64,000 bases of DNA from Njordibacter sp937773555 (lineage in GTDB: Bacteria; Pseudomonadota; Gammaproteobacteria; Pseudomonadales; Balneatricaceae). How positions within the stretch are numbered: position 1 is the first letter of the stretch; every line of letters starts with the position of its first letter. The translations under genes were made by a program, and so were the position numbers. The stretch lies in the NCBI RefSeq assembly GCF_047730085.1, contig NZ_CP159830.1, positions 992,001 through 1,056,000 of the forward strand, given 5' to 3'. Positions 17,727 to 26,390 of the stretch are shown here, one piece after another. Under the pieces are notes generated by a model that did no database searches, was not told where the DNA came from, and saw only the letters and a list, made by a program, of their open reading frames with translations.

Positions 17727-19406
17727 TTATAGACCGAATGCGTCGTCACGAATTTGATTGAGGGTCTGATCTGGCGTTAGGGCTTGCGGATCCAACTTTA
17801 TATGAATAAGAGCAGGCTTTTTAGCAGCCATGGCCTCACTCAAAGCTTGAGGAAACTGCGCACTTTTTGTAACCTTGGCAGCAAAGGCATCATAGGCCTG
17901 TGCTAGTGTGCAAAAGTCTGGGTTGACTAAATCTGTAGCGCTTACGCGGTTTGGAAAATGGCGTTCTTGGTGCATACGAATAGTGCCATACATACCATTG
18001 TCGATCACCAATACAATAATAGCAGCGCGCTCTTGCACTGCAGTACCAAATTCTTGCATGGTCATTTGGAAACAGCCGTCACCAGCAAACGCCACTACAG
18101 GGGTGTTGGGGCAAGCTATTTTTGCCGCAACAGCTGCAGGTAAACCATAGCCCATCGAACCGCTTGTTGGTGCTAGTTGGGTGCCATATTCAGAAAACTT
18201 CCAAAAGCGGTGAATCCACGTGGCGTAGTTACCTGCACCGTTGGTTATAATTGTATTAGATGGCAAAGTTACCGCAAGATGCGCCATGATAGCCGGCATT
18301 TGTACTTCACCTGGGTGTGTCTGAGTTGGGAGGGTAGACCAGCCTTGGTAGTTGCTATGACAACGCATTAGGTGATCTATGCGGCGTTGCGTTATCGTTT
18401 GGCTAACCGTTAGTTCAACGAGGCCTTGTGCTAATGCTTTAGGGCTGGCATGAATGGCAAGGTCTGCACGATAGACCCGCCCCAATTCCTCTGCACAGGC
18501 ATGGATATGAATGAGCTGTTGTTTAGCCCCCTGTACCCCTAGCAGTTGGTAATTTTGTGAGGGTACTTCTGAGAAGCGGCTGCCCATTAAAATAACCAAG
18601 TCTGCATTAGCTATAGCCGCACTTAACTTAGGGTTTATGCCTAGACCAACGTCGCCAGCGTAGTTGGGGTGATGATGATTAAACAACATTTGGCGGCGAA
18701 ATGAACATGCCACTGGCACCTTAAACCGTTCTGCAAAGGCCTCTACCTTTGCCACTGAATCTGAGCACCAACGACTACCACCTAATATTAAAATAGGGTT
18801 TGCAGCATGCTCAGTCATTTCAGCCATACGCTTTAAATCGTCCTGGCTAGGGTAGGTCTCTAAAGTATTAAAAGGCCTAATGGCCAAGCTCTCTGCTGTG
18901 CCAGCCAAAGTGTCTTCTGGCAACACTAGTACCACTGGGCCTGGGCGACCACTGGTGGCTATAGACCATGCCCGGCTTACCATTTCGGTAATGCGATCTG
19001 CAGAATCTATTTCTGCAACCCACTTAGCCATAGACCCCAAAAATTGGCCATAATCTACTTCTTGAAATGCTTCTCGATGGCGTAATTTACTATTAATTTG
19101 ACCAATAAATAAAATCATGGGTGTGGAATCTTGCTGCGCCACGTGGATGCCAGCACTGGCGTTGGTGGCACCTGGGCCCCTTGTGACAAAACAAACACCA
19201 GGCGTTCCGTGGAGTTTGCCCCACGCTTCTGCCATCATCGCAGCACCACCTTCTTGGCGAGCGCTAGTCACGTTAATAGTGCTGTCGTGCAGGGCATCCA
19301 GCACTTCTAAGTAGCTTTCGCCGGGCACGCAAAATAGTTGCTTAACGCCGTGGGCCTCTAGGGCATCGACCACTAGTTCGCCACCAGATTTAGTACCAAC
19401 AGTCAT
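17727..19406 (-). CDS. Thiamine-diphosphate-dependent enzyme, acetolactate-synthase-like
   Basis: A 559-residue ThDP enzyme with the full three-domain plan. The PYR domain has the catalytic Glu in SARQEGGAAMMAEA and FVTRGPGATNA. The central domain follows (about residues 190-330). The PP domain has the ThDP motif GDGCFQMTMQEF to VIDNGMYG. It lacks the features that would make it a housekeeping IlvB/IlvI, and no small regulatory subunit is adjacent. Its neighbour 18 bp upstream is astA. Relatives in catabolic operons act as carboligases or decarboxylases on 2-oxo acids. The reaction here is unknown; carboligation on an amino-acid-derived substrate is conceivable. Confidence 0.88.
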   Translation of the reverse strand: MTVGTKSGGELVVDALEAHGVKQLFCVPGESYLEVLDALHDSTINVTSARQEGGAAMMAEAWGKLHGTPGVCFVTRGPGATNASAGIHVAQQDSTPMILFIGQINSKLRHREAFQEVDYGQFLGSMAKWVAEIDSADRITEMVSRAWSIATSGRPGPVVLVLPEDTLAGTAESLAIRPFNTLETYPSQDDLKRMAEMTEHAANPILILGGSRWCSDSVAKVEAFAERFKVPVACSFRRQMLFNHHHPNYAGDVGLGINPKLSAAIANADLVILMGSRFSEVPSQNYQLLGVQGAKQQLIHIHACAEELGRVYRADLAIHASPKALAQGLVELTVSQTITQRRIDHLMRCHSNYQGWSTLPTQTHPGEVQMPAIMAHLAVTLPSNTIITNGAGNYATWIHRFWKFSEYGTQLAPTSGSMGYGLPAAVAAKIACPNTPVVAFAGDGCFQMTMQEFGTAVQERAAIIVLVIDNGMYGTIRMHQERHFPNRVSATDLVNPDFCTLAQAYDAFAAKVTKSAQFPQALSEAMAAKKPALIHIKLDPQALTPDQTLNQIRDDAFGL

Positions 19407-19424
19407 ACATATTCCCTTTAAAAG

Positions 19425-20471
19425 TTACAGGCGTTGTAAAGTTTTGTAGTAAGCCTTTACGGCTACTAAACGGCAAAGGTCTTGGTGATGCAACTCAAGG
19501 CCTCGAGCAGTTTCTTGGCTAATAATTGCGTTGCCCTGATCGTCAAACGATACGGGTACAATACTACTGCGAAAATTTGTTAGCTTTGTGTTACTGACTA
19601 AAAACAACTCTGCGTCATGTTTAGGTTGGGCTATTTTAGTGGGTAGCACTTCGCTGTTTTTAACCGAGCTTATATCTCTTAGCTGGGCTTCTACTGTTGG
19701 GCCTGCATCAAAAATATCCACGTAACCCATATCCTGAAAACCTTCTTTTTCTAATAATCGAAGAGCAGGCCGAGTCTTTTCATGGACATGGCTAATAACT
19801 GCCTGGGCCTCAGGGCTAAGTAGATTTACGTAAAGAGGGTATTTAGGCATCAGCTCTGCAATAAATACCTTGTTACCCAGGCCGACTAGGTAATCAGCCT
19901 GCTTAAACTCCATAGAGAAAAAGTGCGTGCCTAACCAATGCCAAAAAGGGGAGTTACCACTGGTATCATTAACACCCCGCATTTCTGCGATCACTTTGGT
20001 GCCAAATCGCTCAGCAAATTGAGCCATAAACAAAAAACGACTTTTCGACAAAAGGCGCCCGTTGGTGCCACAGCGGTGTGCTTCTTGTAAGAACAAGGTG
20101 CACACTTCGGCGCAACCCGTATAATGGTTGCACAACGTAAGCACTTCCATTTTGTTATGTACGTCTAGGGTAGGTGACGCATGGACTACAGTTTGGCGGT
20201 GATAATGGTAAAAAGGTGTGCGAGTGCCTACACTGGCTTCCACAGCAGTAGTGCCGATCACCTCACCCGTTAGGGTATCTTCTAGGACAAATAAGTAACC
20301 TTCGTCATAGGGTTGACTCACGGGTTTGGCAAAAGACGCCACAGAGTGGGCAATTTTTGCGTTTAAAACATCACGGTTAATGGGTAAGGAGGTAAAACCT
20401 ACACCAGAATCGACCGCAATTTGATATAAGGCATCTTGGTCTTGTGGACCAATAGGGCGAACAACCAACAT
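19425..20471 (-). CDS. astA: Arginine N-succinyltransferase
   Basis: A 348-residue AstA-family acyltransferase (GNAT-like), first enzyme of the arginine succinyltransferase (AST) pathway: arginine plus succinyl-CoA gives N2-succinylarginine. Family signatures are MLVVRPIGPQDQDALYQIAVDSGVGFTSLP read in two parts (N-terminal acyl-CoA domain), YRGCAEVCTLFL-type text (HYTGCAEVCTLFLQEAHR) and EMRGVNDTSGNSPFW. Length matches E. coli AstA (about 344). The other ast genes (astB, C, D, E) are absent from the window. It leads an operon with a TPP enzyme instead, which is unusual. Confidence 0.92.
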   Translation of the reverse strand: MLVVRPIGPQDQDALYQIAVDSGVGFTSLPINRDVLNAKIAHSVASFAKPVSQPYDEGYLFVLEDTLTGEVIGTTAVEASVGTRTPFYHYHRQTVVHASPTLDVHNKMEVLTLCNHYTGCAEVCTLFLQEAHRCGTNGRLLSKSRFLFMAQFAERFGTKVIAEMRGVNDTSGNSPFWHWLGTHFFSMEFKQADYLVGLGNKVFIAELMPKYPLYVNLLSPEAQAVISHVHEKTRPALRLLEKEGFQDMGYVDIFDAGPTVEAQLRDISSVKNSEVLPTKIAQPKHDAELFLVSNTKLTNFRSSIVPVSFDDQGNAIISQETARGLELHHQDLCRLVAVKAYYKTLQRL

Positions 20472-20784
20472 AGTAAGCTAGCCATTAGTAGCGAATAAGA
20501 CCTTATTATACGGGGAGTGACCTATTTAAGAGCAAGGTTTAACTTGCATATATGCGCCATAAATCTTCGCAAATAGATTAAAACGAATTGATCTGCTTGG
20601 TGTAGAAGAAAATACGGTCATTTTTAACGACGAAGAATGTTGCTAGTGCAGTGACTCAAGGCATTTTCATGACCCACTACCCACCTTATGTCTAGGTAGA
20701 GGGCTATCTATGTGTGCTGTTTAAACTGGTCTCATCTAAGTAGCCAAGTTAAACAACACCGACGTGGTACTCACTGTGTTGGAA
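20472..20784. other. Gene-free gap with relic coding text
   Basis: A 313-bp gap between the astA start and the Wzz-like gene. On the minus strand, 20578-20655 reads as a 25-codon open stretch ending in a stop (FFVVKNDRIFFYTKQINSF), preceded by an in-frame stop and no start codon. The composition looks protein-like, so it may be the tail of a lost gene. The astA promoter must also lie at the right of its start. I see no repeat or RNA gene here. Confidence 0.3.
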
Positions 20785-22266
20785 TTAGCGAACAACCCGC
20801 CTAATAAATACCACCACCACACCAATCATACATCCTAAAATAAATGCCAATATAGCCTTTAGCCCCACTTTTTGGGTCAAGTTGCTAGACACGCTTTCCT
20901 TCACACTGCCAACAAGGTCAAACAACTCACCCCTGTCATCCAAACTGCTTAGATTAGACACCTGAAGAATGCCCAAAAGTGCTAAGTGAATGGCTTCAAG
21001 TTCGTTGTAGGATTGGGTAATTAACCCGTTAATCTCATCAGCTGATATGCTGTTTGTAGAATGGTTTGCTTTAGAACCATAAAAGTCAATTTCAGTAATT
21101 ATGTCTTGTAATTTAACTGAAATATCTATTTTTTTCCCTAATAGCTCTTTTCTATACTCTGGATCAGACATTTTTGAGCCTAAGGTCAAAAGACTATTAA
21201 TTACGCCCTCACCATACTGAACAGTGGTTCCTGGTTGGCTTGCAGTGTTTTCATAATTCCCAGTAGGGTTGTTGCTTTGCTGATTAAACTCAATCAACGC
21301 CTGTTCATAAACACCGACCATGCGGTCAAGGCTAGCTCGTTCGCGTTCTAGCTTTCCTAAGCGAGCTTGCCTGAACCCTCTATACCAAGCCTCATTCTTG
21401 ACGCCTACACCATTCTTCACAACAAGCTCTTTTAAGATTGAAACCCGGTACTTGTCTTCCAAATTTAGCTTATATGATAAGTCTGTGATTGACATGCCTG
21501 ACGCTGGATCTTTAATGGATTGGTTGTCTAGAGAGTTGGACAGGTCCCGAACAGCGTTAGACAATAGGCTAAGAGTGTCCCCTAACACGTTGACTTGAAT
21601 AAGTAATTCACCCGAAAGAATACGCCTATCTAGCCGAGTAACTGTGGGAGCCGAAACCATTAAAACACCACGGTCTACAATAGCTTTTGTAGCCCATACT
21701 TTTGGTATGCTGGTTAACAGGTCACTTGCTTTTTTAAGATTCCCATTAAATAAATTCAGGTCTATGGTAAGGATGACATTCTTTTTAGATTGAGCCAGTA
21801 CCTCGTTTGTATACCCAGAAACTGCTTCGCTATATGCTGCGGTTGTTAAGCCTTTTTCCTTTGATAATAGCTGGGTGACTACGGATTTTAGTTCACCTTC
21901 ACCATTAAACCCTGACTTTAAATGGATTGCCTCAACTAGCTCAGGGTAAGTGAACTCTGGACTACTAATGTTGCCATAAACTTCAGACAATACTGATCCG
22001 GAAATAAGTTCTTGGGGTGAAAATTTTTCGCCGTTTGGAAAGCGTCCGTCTTCAACACCTTGAAAGTTGAAATGCACCTGAAGGCTGGCCTGCTTAGTTT
22101 TATCAACAGCGATACCGCCCAATAAATAAATGAGAACCAAGGATAAACAAATGATACCAAACAACACAATGCGGTATTTTGCCTGCCAAAGTGGGATTAA
22201 AATGTCTTTGACGTCTATTTCATCGTCAAAAACAGGGTCAATAGAATTTGATACTTCCTTGTTCAT
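20785..22266 (-). CDS. Wzz-like polysaccharide chain-length determinant family protein
   Basis: A 493-residue protein with the Wzz/PCP plan. A cytoplasmic N-terminus (FDDEIDVKDILIPLWQAKYRI) precedes a first membrane helix at about residues 34-54. A long periplasmic, coiled-coil-rich region of about 410 residues (LGKLERERASLDRMVGVYEQ) follows, then a second helix near the C-terminus (AILAFILGCMIGVVVVFI) ending in RRVVR. Such proteins set the chain length of O-antigen or exopolysaccharide. It is longer than O-antigen Wzz (about 325) and has no glycan genes beside it, so its partner polymer is unknown. It may be an orphan left from a moved cluster. Confidence 0.75.
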   Translation of the reverse strand: MNKEVSNSIDPVFDDEIDVKDILIPLWQAKYRIVLFGIICLSLVLIYLLGGIAVDKTKQASLQVHFNFQGVEDGRFPNGEKFSPQELISGSVLSEVYGNISSPEFTYPELVEAIHLKSGFNGEGELKSVVTQLLSKEKGLTTAAYSEAVSGYTNEVLAQSKKNVILTIDLNLFNGNLKKASDLLTSIPKVWATKAIVDRGVLMVSAPTVTRLDRRILSGELLIQVNVLGDTLSLLSNAVRDLSNSLDNQSIKDPASGMSITDLSYKLNLEDKYRVSILKELVVKNGVGVKNEAWYRGFRQARLGKLERERASLDRMVGVYEQALIEFNQQSNNPTGNYENTASQPGTTVQYGEGVINSLLTLGSKMSDPEYRKELLGKKIDISVKLQDIITEIDFYGSKANHSTNSISADEINGLITQSYNELEAIHLALLGILQVSNLSSLDDRGELFDLVGSVKESVSSNLTQKVGLKAILAFILGCMIGVVVVFIRRVVR

Positions 22267-22387
22267 TTATGTTTCCTAGCCACTGCATGCAGTGGATTAA
22301 TTTACGCAATATAACCTAAACTAAACCATCAATGGTGATGTCTTAGGGTTACTAATATCGTTATCATCGGCTAATAGCACCCTGAAT

Positions 22388-22418
22388 GTCAACGCCTGGT
22401 GTCAACGCCTGGTGTCAG
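22388..22418. repeat. 13-bp tandem duplication
   Basis: GTCAACGCCTGGT occurs twice in direct succession (22388-22400 and 22401-22413) and a third, partial copy (GTCAGC) follows. It lies in the 181-bp gap between the Wzz-like gene and the PanE-like gene. It is probably a replication-slippage duplication; no function is evident. Confidence 0.7.
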
Positions 22419-22447
22419 CACTTAAAGGCTTTTTTGCCCGAGTTGGT

Positions 22448-23449
22448 TTAGTTTTTGGGTGATTTTGTTGGCAAGGCGCATGCCTGCTGTAAATCTTCGC
22501 AAACCTGTTTATGCCCTGCGCAAGGTAAGTGATATAAGGCGCCCTGGGCAATAATGTAGCCATTAATTGATGCAATTTCTGTTGGACGGCCTGCTTGGCA
22601 GTCTTGCAGCATAGAAGACTTATTAAGGGCTGTTTGCTGCAAAATCCGCACTGCTGTGTTGAGTAACCCCTGTGCCAAGGGCACTATGCCAACACGGGCC
22701 ATAACATCTTGGGTTTCTATACATAACTGCTCCAGGCGTGGCCTACCTTGGGGGTGCTTAATAAGCTCGCCGTTAGTGCATTGGTATATGGCGGTGAGGG
22801 CATTAATTACACTATTAACAGCTAACTTGTGCCACATAGGGGTGCGAATATCGGTATGCCATGAAATATTAAGAATGGGGGTGAGGGGGTTATTTTTGAG
22901 GGAGTGACTATTTTTGCTGGTTTTTAGCAATCTTTGAATAGGAGATGGTATTTCTGCCTCAAGTAAATGGTCACTAAAACACCCTATAAAGGTTTCACCA
23001 ATGCCTGCACGGACGACATTAAAAGGACTCATGCGCCATGCGCCATCAGTAGTTGTTGCATAATATATGTTGGCGTTTGGCATCACCCGTTGTAAGGCTT
23101 GGGCACTACCCATGCCATTTTGTAACAATAGGATTTGGGCATCATCTACCAAGTGTTTCCGCCAGGGCAATACTGCACCTATAGTAGCGTAAGATTTACA
23201 GCACACTAGCATGTGTTTAATGGGTTCATGGGGTGGCGTGTCTGGGATCAGTGCGTTGGGCTGGGTATGAACCTTTTGATCATCTTCCAACAGGTTTATG
23301 CCACCTGCGGCTTGGTATTGTGTCAGTTGGTCTGCATCCCTTAATAACAAAGTGACTTTTGATCCACGGGCAATTAAAGCGCTGGCCCAAAGGCTGCCGA
23401 TGGCACCGACACCACAAATGTGCCAAGGGTAGGATGATAGACGAGTCAT
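22448..23449 (-). CDS. panE: 2-dehydropantoate 2-reductase family protein
   Basis: A 333-residue ApbA/PanE-family NADPH-dependent reductase. The N-terminal Rossmann motif is ICGVGAIGSLWASALIARG, followed by LLLRDADQL. QNGMGSAQAL marks the cofactor domain. The C-terminal helical domain carries the catalytic Lys/Asn region (WHKLAVNSVINALTAIYQCTNGEL) and REI/TEIASINGYI substrate motif. It would reduce 2-dehydropantoate to pantoate in coenzyme A synthesis. Paralogues with other 2-oxo acid substrates are common, so the symbol is reasonable but not certain. It is divergent from yajQ over 55 bp. Confidence 0.83.
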   Translation of the reverse strand: MTRLSSYPWHICGVGAIGSLWASALIARGSKVTLLLRDADQLTQYQAAGGINLLEDDQKVHTQPNALIPDTPPHEPIKHMLVCCKSYATIGAVLPWRKHLVDDAQILLLQNGMGSAQALQRVMPNANIYYATTTDGAWRMSPFNVVRAGIGETFIGCFSDHLLEAEIPSPIQRLLKTSKNSHSLKNNPLTPILNISWHTDIRTPMWHKLAVNSVINALTAIYQCTNGELIKHPQGRPRLEQLCIETQDVMARVGIVPLAQGLLNTAVRILQQTALNKSSMLQDCQAGRPTEIASINGYIIAQGALYHLPCAGHKQVCEDLQQACALPTKSPKN

Positions 23450-23504
23450 GGGTTACACTATTACTATTTACATTGATCCGCTATTTTAACAAAGGAATTT
23501 ACTA

Positions 23505-23987
23505 ATGCCATCTTTTGATGTGGTTTCCGAGCTCGACAGTCATGAAGTATCTAATGCCTTAGACCAAGCTAACCGTGAAGTAACTACGCGTTATGACTTT
23601 AAAGGCACTAATGCTCGTTTTGAACAAGGTGAAGATCTTGTCACTATGCACGCTGATGTAGAGTTTCAATTACAGCAAATGTTGCCCATCTTGCATGAAA
23701 AGCTGATCAAACGTGGTGTAGATATCCGCTGTTTAGACGTTAAAGACCCAGAAACTACCAATATGAAAAGCCGACAGGTAGTCATGATGCGCACAGGTTT
23801 AGATAAAGAACTGGCTAAAAAAGTAGTGAAGTTTTTAAAAGAGAAAAAACTAAAAGTACAAAGTCAGGTGCAGGGCGACCAAGTAAGAGTGACCGGTAAA
23901 AAACGTGATGATCTGCAAGAAGCCATAGCAAGCCTGCGTGAAGGTGAGTTTGACTTGCCTTTGCAGTTTAATAACTTTAGAGATTAG
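23505..23987 (+). CDS. yajQ: YajQ-family nucleotide-binding protein
   Basis: A 160-residue YajQ protein of normal length, recognised from PSFDVVSELDSHEVSNALDQ, REVTTRYDFKGT and SQVQGDQVRVTGKKRDDLQ near the C-terminus. YajQ has a two-domain ferredoxin-like fold and binds nucleotides. In Xanthomonas and some others it binds cyclic di-GMP and acts with a transcription factor. A good ribosome-binding site (AAAGGA) precedes the ATG. It is a single gene, followed 56 bp later by an MFS transporter on the same strand. Confidence 0.95.
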   Translation: MPSFDVVSELDSHEVSNALDQANREVTTRYDFKGTNARFEQGEDLVTMHADVEFQLQQMLPILHEKLIKRGVDIRCLDVKDPETTNMKSRQVVMMRTGLDKELAKKVVKFLKEKKLKVQSQVQGDQVRVTGKKRDDLQEAIASLREGEFDLPLQFNNFRD

Positions 23988-24043
23988 TCACCATTTTGGG
24001 TTTATACCCATGCACCTAGGTTACCAAATGGAATTATGCAGAA

Positions 24044-25258
24044 ATGTCTAAACCAGTAAAATTATTGAGCTTTGTTGTAGTGAGTGCCTGCGTATTGTTG
24101 GCTATAAATTTTGGTATGCGCGCATCATTTGGTTTCTTTGTGGCGCCTATCTCCAGTGATTTTGGCTATGGACGTGAAGTGTTTGCACTTTCTTTGGCAC
24201 TACAAAATTTATGTTGGGGATTGTTTCAGCCCATTGCAGGGGCCATGGCAGATCGTTTTGGCACATCTAAAACCATTTATATGGGTTCTATTGCTTATGC
24301 ATTAGGTCTGTATATTACCGCCACAGCCGATAGTTATTGGGGCCTGCATATGGGTGCGGGTATTCTGGTGGGTATGGGTGTTGCAGGCACAGGCTTTGGT
24401 GTTATTTTACCTGCTTTAGCCAGAATGGTGAGTGAAGAGAAACGCGGCTTGGCCTTAGGTTTGGGCACTGCTGCAGGCTCTTTTGGCCAATTATTAGTGA
24501 TTCCCGTAGCGCAAGAATTCATCGCTGCGTATGGGTGGCAAATTACTCTGCTCATTTTAGCAGGGGGTTCTTTGAGTATGCTGCTCTTGGCTAGGCCTTT
24601 TCGTAACGATGGGCAGCAGTCTGCAGTGGTTAGCCAAGAACACGATCAAAGCTTATCTGAAGCCCTTAAAGAAGCGGGTGGTCATGTGCACTATTGGTTG
24701 CTTATTGCAGGTTTTTTTGTCTGTGGTTTTCAATTAGCATTTATTACGGTGCACATGCCTGCTTATTTGTCTGATAATGGATTTGATGCCAAAGTGGCTG
24801 TTATTAGTTTATCGTTAATTGGCTTATTTAATATATTTGGATGTTTGTTATTTGGCTCTTGGTCTGGCAAATACTCTAAGAAAAACCTGTTAGGTATTAT
24901 TTATCTATTGCGGGCGTTGGCTATAGCAGGCTTTATGTTAACCCCGATCACCACCACCTCAGTTTATCTATTCTCTATTGTCACCGGGTTTTTATGGCTG
25001 GCTACAGTGCCGCCTACGTCTGGCCTCGTGGCGCAAATGTTTGGTTTAAGGCACATGGGCACCCTCTACGGCATTGTTTTCTTAAATCATCAACTAGGCT
25101 CGTTTTTAGGGGTTTGGTTAGGGGGGTATTTGTATGACACAACAGGCAGTTACGATAACGTTTGGTGGGCCGCCGCTGCCATTGCCTTAGTGACTGCGGT
25201 CATTCATATTATTATTGATGAGCGGCCTATAAGTCGCCTTAGACCTGTAGCAGTATAA
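24044..25258 (+). CDS. MFS transporter (OFA/MCT-like)
   Basis: A 404-residue major facilitator protein with twelve predicted helices. The first half includes FGMRASFGFFVAPISSDFGYGREVFALSLA and the loop 2-3 signature ADRFGTSKTI. The second half includes LFGSWSGKYSKKNLLG and VPPTSGLVAQMFG. FGMRASFGFFV and the loop motifs resemble oxalate/formate antiporter and monocarboxylate carriers, so an organic acid is the likely cargo. The stop is directly adjacent to the end of the convergent trhO gene, with no room for a separate terminator. Confidence 0.88.
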   Translation: MSKPVKLLSFVVVSACVLLAINFGMRASFGFFVAPISSDFGYGREVFALSLALQNLCWGLFQPIAGAMADRFGTSKTIYMGSIAYALGLYITATADSYWGLHMGAGILVGMGVAGTGFGVILPALARMVSEEKRGLALGLGTAAGSFGQLLVIPVAQEFIAAYGWQITLLILAGGSLSMLLLARPFRNDGQQSAVVSQEHDQSLSEALKEAGGHVHYWLLIAGFFVCGFQLAFITVHMPAYLSDNGFDAKVAVISLSLIGLFNIFGCLLFGSWSGKYSKKNLLGIIYLLRALAIAGFMLTPITTTSVYLFSIVTGFLWLATVPPTSGLVAQMFGLRHMGTLYGIVFLNHQLGSFLGVWLGGYLYDTTGSYDNVWWAAAAIALVTAVIHIIIDERPISRLRPVAV

Positions 25259-26248
25259 CTAGGATTTACGCTGTGCTTGTTTGCCTTGCGCTTTAGCCTT
25301 GCGGCGATGGGCGATTGTCTCCATGGCATCAGCACCTATGTGGGATTCACCACGTTGTTGGGCTAGTTCCATCTGGTGCTGGCGTTCTTTATAGCGCTGG
25401 CGTTGGTCTGGGGTGTGTTTGTCAAAGCAGTTTGGGCAGCTGATGCCCTCTAGGTATTTATCGCTGGTTTGCTCTTCTTTAGTAATCGGTAAGCGACACG
25501 CGTGGCATTGGTCGTATTGACCTTTTTCCAGCTGGTGGTTTACCGTAACGCGATTATCAAATACAAAACATTCTCCCTGCCACATGGTGTCTTCTTCAGG
25601 CACTTCTTCAAGGTATTTTAAAATGCCACCTTGCAGGTGATACACCTCTTCAAACCCCTGTTCCTTTAAGTAGGCTGTAGACTTTTCGCAGCGGATACCG
25701 CCAGTACAGAACATGGCTACTTTTTTGTTTATTTTTGGGTCCAGGTGGTCACTCACATACTGTGGGAATTCACGAAAGTTAGTGGTGTCTGGGTTTAGTG
25801 CACCTTTAAAACTACCCACTTTTACTTCGTAGTCATTACGTGTATCTACTAATACGACGTCTGGGTCAGAAATAAGGGCGTTCCAGTCCTTAGGTTTAAC
25901 GTAAGTGCCTACGACCTGTTTAGGGTCGATGCCTTCAACCCCCATGGTGACTATTTCTTTCTTTAGTTTTACTTTAGTACGATAAAACGGATTGTCAGCC
26001 TCAAAGGATTCTTTAGTCACAATATTACTCAGGCGCCCATCTTTCTCAAACCAAGTCATCAGTGCCTCTATACCCCTGCGCTTGCCGGCCACAGTGCCGT
26101 TGATACCTTCTGAGGCAAGTAACAAGGTGCCACGAATGTTGTTGTACTCCATGACGTTAAGTAACGGCTGGCGCAGATCTTGAAATCTTTCTAGGATGAC
26201 AAATTTATAAAGGGCACAAACAACGATTTGCGACTGATCTTGAGTCAT
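25259..26248 (-). CDS. trhO: tRNA uridine(34) hydroxylase, rhodanese type
   Basis: A 329-residue TrhO (YceA) protein that makes 5-hydroxyuridine at the tRNA wobble position in an oxygen-dependent reaction. The N-terminal acylphosphatase-like part contains RGTLLLASEGINGTVAG. The rhodanese domain (about residues 125-220) has DTRNDYEVKVGSFKGA and the active Cys in MFCTGGIRCEKSTAYL. The C-terminal zinc-type cysteines are CHACRLP and CPNCFD. Length and order are normal. Its 5' leader of about 140 bases contains two hairpins described separately. Confidence 0.95.
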   Translation of the reverse strand: MTQDQSQIVVCALYKFVILERFQDLRQPLLNVMEYNNIRGTLLLASEGINGTVAGKRRGIEALMTWFEKDGRLSNIVTKESFEADNPFYRTKVKLKKEIVTMGVEGIDPKQVVGTYVKPKDWNALISDPDVVLVDTRNDYEVKVGSFKGALNPDTTNFREFPQYVSDHLDPKINKKVAMFCTGGIRCEKSTAYLKEQGFEEVYHLQGGILKYLEEVPEEDTMWQGECFVFDNRVTVNHQLEKGQYDQCHACRLPITKEEQTSDKYLEGISCPNCFDKHTPDQRQRYKERQHQMELAQQRGESHIGADAMETIAHRRKAKAQGKQAQRKS

Positions 26249-26289
26249 AATAATTCCTTAGCGAGCCGAAACGTAAATCCGGAGCTTAG

Positions 26290-26345
26290 GGGGCTTTTGC
26301 ATTTTAACTGTGCAAGCCCCTTACTAGGGTTAAAATAAAACCCTA
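26290..26345. other. Two tandem hairpins between the EamA gene and trhO
   Basis: GGGGCTT (26290-26296) pairs with AAGCCCC (26314-26320), and TAGGGTT (26325-26331) pairs with AACCCTA (26339-26345). Both lie downstream of the minus-strand EamA gene and upstream of minus-strand trhO. Neither has a T-run on the minus strand. They may be terminator-like, a transcript-end structure for EamA, or a structured trhO leader. Confidence 0.4.
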
Positions 26346-26390
26346 TTTTACTTGATAAACTGGGTATGATTCAAATACTAATGGGGTAAA

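Noticed and set aside
23997..24010. TGGGT/ACCCA hairpin after yajQ
   Set aside because: Short stem and no following T-run.
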